The position numbers were made by a program, and so were the translations under genes. Below are positions 7,001 to 7,544 of a stretch of 7,544 bases of DNA, piece by piece (the first letter of the stretch is position 1; the number at the start of each line of letters is the position of its first letter). The notes under the pieces were generated by a model. It saw only the letters and a program-made list of their open reading frames with translations, was not told where the DNA came from and made no database searches. The stretch comes from Frankiaceae bacterium. GTDB taxonomy: Bacteria; Actinomycetota; Actinomycetes; Mycobacteriales; SCTD01. The stretch spans positions 1-7,544 of the forward strand of contig CANKBT010000145.1 in NCBI GenBank assembly GCA_947479995.1. Direction: 5' to 3'.

Positions 7001-7544
7001 GCTGGGTCGACTGCACGGCGCCCGGCGGCGCCTGGTCGACGCCGCTGCCCGGCCCGGGCGCCTGGCGCCTCGAGGTGCGCTGGGTCGACCAGGCCGGCCG
7101 GCGCAGCCCCACGGCGACCAGCGCCTCCTACACCTACGACCCGAGCGTCCCGCCCGGCCCGCAGATCAGCGGCCCGAGCAGCGGCACCGTCGGCAGCGCG
7201 TCCTCGGTGACGTGGGCCTTCGCCCCGCCGCCCGGCGTCGTGCGGGTGACCTGCGCGCTGCTGCTCGACGGCCGGCCGGTCGTCGGCGACGCCCCCTGCC
7301 CGACCGGGCGCTTCACGTTCGACCTGCGCGGCGCGGCCGTCGGCACCTACACGCTGACGGTCTCGTACTACAACCAGGCCGGCACGCGGAGCTTCGGCTC
7401 GGCGCGCTACGCCTACGCCCGCCCGGTCGTCGCCCCGACCCCGTCGCCCGGCCCGCCGGCGCCCCAGCCCGGCCCGCCGCCGCAGGGCACGCCGCCGCCC
7501 GCGCCGCGGCCGCCGGTGCTCGACCGCCCCGTGCCGCTCCTGCC
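982..7544 (+). CDS. Giant exported Ig-like repeat surface protein (3' end outside window)
   Basis: This single frame runs 2187 codons from GTG 982 to the window edge without a stop, preceded by a strong ribosome binding site. Domain order: signal peptide (residues 1-38), 23 tandem Ig-like units (residues 39-2147), then a proline-rich segment to the edge. A typical unit starts LDTTAPAAPVVTGP, has a strand of the TPTWTW type, a first cysteine after EPGA-type residues (often CRLVRDG), a second cysteine 10-20 residues later, then a DGxWxLEV strand and a DAAGN motif. This is the plan of bacterial Ig-like domains in large secreted or wall-bound adhesins, and of the subfamily with a C-x(n)-C pair ahead of DGT...V.ATDAAGN. 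Each unit probably forms a beta sandwich with one disulfide. I count 46 cysteines (two per unit), no lysine and only three isoleucines. The likely role is a long extracellular stalk or adhesin; the ligand, anchor and any catalytic domain are not visible. No frameshift or internal stop was found. It is probably transcribed on its own, as it follows two hairpins after tRNA-Ala. Confidence 0.93.
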   Translation, partial: MSEARGRLRPSRRAWARAAATAALAALVVPLAATGAAADEVLPPPVVTGSPTSPGTVPSPVFSFTADDPTECAFGPVGEEPSFADCTSPYAGSTGADGDYVFSVRAATALDTSPTVMRAYALDTTATAEVTGPTGPANDRSPTWAVALEDGATATCAVDGATPSPCTTTWTADLSAETGDGSHALVVTVTDALGNLDRVRADYLLDVTAPAAPAVTGMPAAGRVPTGTWAFDGEPGATAVCALLSDGEVAAVRTGCTSPASFALSGDVVHALRVTPTDAAGNTGPAGTSADHLLDTTAPAEPVVTGEPVSPATSRTPVWTLGPAPADAALECQLRAGAAPLGDWVPCAGTVEGDLTGRADGPVLLAVRAVDAVGNTGPAATSSPYVLDTTGPAAPVVSGPSGRGTAAPVWSWQEEPGGTASCVVERDGVRGPAADCTGEALTADVPDGEVRLLVTLADALGNTGEEGASPRYVRDTAAPAAAVVTGASGPTRTPSATWTVSAEAGSSATCRLVEGTGDGAVAGAAAPCALGDVTLALPRDGAWRLEVQVADAAGNTDGQWAAGPAVLLDRVAPAAPVLTGPPTPGSDATPTWGVTAAGGTTACTVRDAGGAVVVRAPCSDGLTVDLAGRADGRYVLTAVTTDAAGNASPAATSAYVLDTALPEQPVVRGPAGPGRDTTPTWTWDVVPGETAECRLVEGGTPGAWTSCPGGTATRTPAQGEVVLEVRLRDAAGNTGPAGASPVYVLDSLAPAAPVVSGPAGDTAVATATWSWTSEPGAAVSCRLVRDGVPAALAPCPGGSRTAALADGTWVLEVQQVDAAGGVSPLGSSAALRVDTAAPAAPVVTGPTGAGRTAGATWNIAAEPGAVLTCRLVRDGVRQPAAGCGTALAVTLPADGLWALEVVQADAAGNASPAGRSGDYLLDRVAPVAPTVTGPTGPSADPSPVFAVAAEPGTTTCRVVRGGTVVRPYAPCGGSVPLALGPDDPDGRYAVEARTTDAAGNAGAVGRSLDYAYDTTAPAAPAVVGPSGPSRDTTPTWTWAAADGDRSTCRLQRDGVPVGAAAPCVSPFTPAPLAPDGDWALAVALTDAAGNAGPAGTSPVHRLDTAAPAAPVVRAPAATGASRAPVFTADLEPGAATTCRLVAPDGSSGPLAPCALPLAVDLTGGAQGAYRLEVVATDAAGGASPAGSATYVLDDVAPEPAVVTAVGSPGRTRTAVFTVAAPADATATTTCVLVSPAGVRAAPVACGGTARFDLAGGADGGWRLEVARTDLAGNAAPTASAVWVLDTTAPAPVVVTEQPGDPSSADSWTWRWTAEAGARQTCRVTGPTGGVVLGSGTAGAPCDGTATVDTRTLPDGAYSFVLVVTDAAGNSTTRTATHVLDRRAPLLELAPPAPTSGRTPVWTVTSDPGRTPTCTLTRAGAVVAAGPCTGSFAPDLATAAQGTYLLTAVVTSPAGVTSTATSSYVLDTVAPVAGVAVGRTPTNDARPVFVLTTTEPGATASCRVSGPALRTPPCSASPDGTALPLDLTAAPDGAYAVELVLVDGAGNTGTATATWVLDRVAPAPAGLPVPARTDDDPAPRVPLTGVEPGASLECALAPPGGDAVAVPCADPTGVVLGPLVANGTWQLTVVLVDAAGNRSAPVTATYAYDDVDPVVRDLVLSEPASRATARTLTWAFAAEGAPGSVLTCALTRDDAPVPFALPACTGSPFTVVLPASAPDGTYRLTVVETDAAGNASAPVSAQYVLDATPPAVPVLLEQPIGPSSAAVATWRVEGDPDAATRTCTLRRDGAVVGTAAAPCGETVVRDLRASGEGAYVLEVVALDDLGNASAAVRSRTYTYALDAVGLLRWTSWPGQRVPAPGAPAGETGSVGFAQSAAPFVFSSEPDASFSCTLVRGPQLATAALVESRSCGTGTPGTGRYELPAEAARTEGTYWLTVSTSAPGAPEPGRSVQSFTLDLVAPTAPVFTSDTGYSSTRTPDFSWRATAGEVSTGYRAFCRLLLGTTPTGGWVDCTAPGGAWSTPLPGPGAWRLEVRWVDQAGRRSPTATSASYTYDPSVPPGPQISGPSSGTVGSASSVTWAFAPPPGVVRVTCALLLDGRPVVGDAPCPTGRFTFDLRGAAVGTYTLTVSYYNQAGTRSFGSARYAYARPVVAPTPSPGPPAPQPGPPPQGTPPPAPRPPVLDRPVPLL
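1096..7422 (+). repeat. Array of 23 two-cysteine Ig-like units
   Basis: Unit starts, set at the L-D (or Y-D, V-D, R-D) pair opening each linker, are: 1096, 1345, 1594, 1861, 2140, 2401, 2683, 2950, 3214, 3478, 3742, 4015, 4285, 4555, 4831, 5116, 5374, 5647, 5920, 6211, 6499, 6844 and 7135. The first codes for residue 39, directly after the signal peptide. Most units are 86-97 residues; unit 2 is 83 and unit 21 is 115. Cysteine codon pairs by unit: 1195/1237, 1447/1477, 1702/1747, 1975/2020, 2245/2287, 2509/2563, 2788/2833, 3058/3100, 3322/3364, 3586/3628, 3847/3892, 4123/4168, 4393/4438, 4669/4714, 4942/5002, 5218/5260, 5482/5518, 5758/5800, 6040/6088, 6325/6373, 6649/6706, 6967/7012, 7252/7300. 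Units are divergent at DNA level, even the DAAGN codons differing synonymously, so the array is old rather than freshly expanded. Units 1, 16 and 21-23 have the weakest DxxGN motif. Confidence 0.9.
6499..6843 (+). repeat. Atypical long Ig-like unit (unit 21)
   Basis: At 115 residues this unit is the longest of the array. It opens LDAVGLLRWTSWPG instead of the usual LDTTAPAAP, keeps both cysteines (codons 6649 and 6706), and replaces the DAAGN motif by a segment reading STSAPGAPEPG. It separates the regular array (units 2-20) from two more aromatic-rich units (22 and 23) that use Tyr-Asp or Tyr-Ala linkers. It may be a different domain subtype or a hinge near the C-terminal part; that is inference. 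Confidence 0.6.
7423..7544 (+). other. Proline-rich segment, possible wall-spanning region
   Basis: After unit 23 ends in YAYAR, the visible 40 residues contain 19 prolines with Gly, Gln, Thr, Ser and Ala, for example PTPSPGPPAPQPGPPPQG. Such segments commonly span the peptidoglycan in Gram-positive surface proteins just before an LPxTG-type sorting signal or a membrane helix, or link to another domain. The window ends before this can be decided; no sorting motif is visible. Confidence 0.7.

Noticed and set aside
5307..7346. Several minus-strand frames of 70-200 codons opposite the right part of the giant gene
   Set aside because: They are shadows of the plus-strand Ig-like units, with Ser/Thr/Ala/Val-rich periodic composition caused by the repeat, and no credible starts.
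1096..7422. CRISPR or DNA-level tandem repeat
   Set aside because: The periodicity of roughly 265 bp is that of protein domains. Repeats vary in length and sequence, use different synonymous codons and stay in frame throughout.

Overview
The window comes from a very high-GC Gram-positive bacterium, almost certainly of the class Actinomycetes. Nearly every codon ends in G or C, and lysine is absent from all three proteins as far as they are seen. The left end has a gene order typical of the actinobacterial gyrA neighbourhood: a DUF3566 membrane protein (gyrA would lie just upstream, outside the window), tRNA-Ile(GAT), a tiny DLW-39-family protein and tRNA-Ala(TGC). The genus cannot be fixed from the sequence.

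Layout, all on the plus strand. Positions 1-392 hold the 3' part of the DUF3566 gene. Positions 393-439 are a short gap with a 9-bp inverted repeat. Positions 440-513 are tRNA-Ile. Positions 568-708 encode a 46-residue DLW-39-like peptide with its own ribosome binding site. Positions 713-785 are tRNA-Ala, starting 4 nt after that peptide's stop codon. Positions 786-981 are a non-coding gap with two strong hairpins and the ribosome binding site of the next gene. From GTG 982 to the right edge runs one uninterrupted frame of 2187 codons with no stop inside the window.

That last gene fills 87% of the window. It encodes a giant exported protein: a signal peptide, then 23 tandem Ig-like units of about 83-115 residues, then a proline-rich segment that runs off the edge. 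Every unit has exactly two cysteines and I count no others, 46 in all, which points to one disulfide per domain. There is no lysine in the 2187 residues. The best reading is a long, disulfide-stiffened surface stalk or adhesin. Its anchor or terminal domain lies beyond the window, and its ligand is unknown.

Because this gene has no stop in the window, and because the opposite strand is stop-poor at this GC content, long antisense frames (one spanning 724-5112 on the minus strand) look like genes. They are shadows. The left part is housekeeping. The notable item is the giant repeat protein directly beside the tRNA locus. I see no phage, IS element, CRISPR array or defence system.
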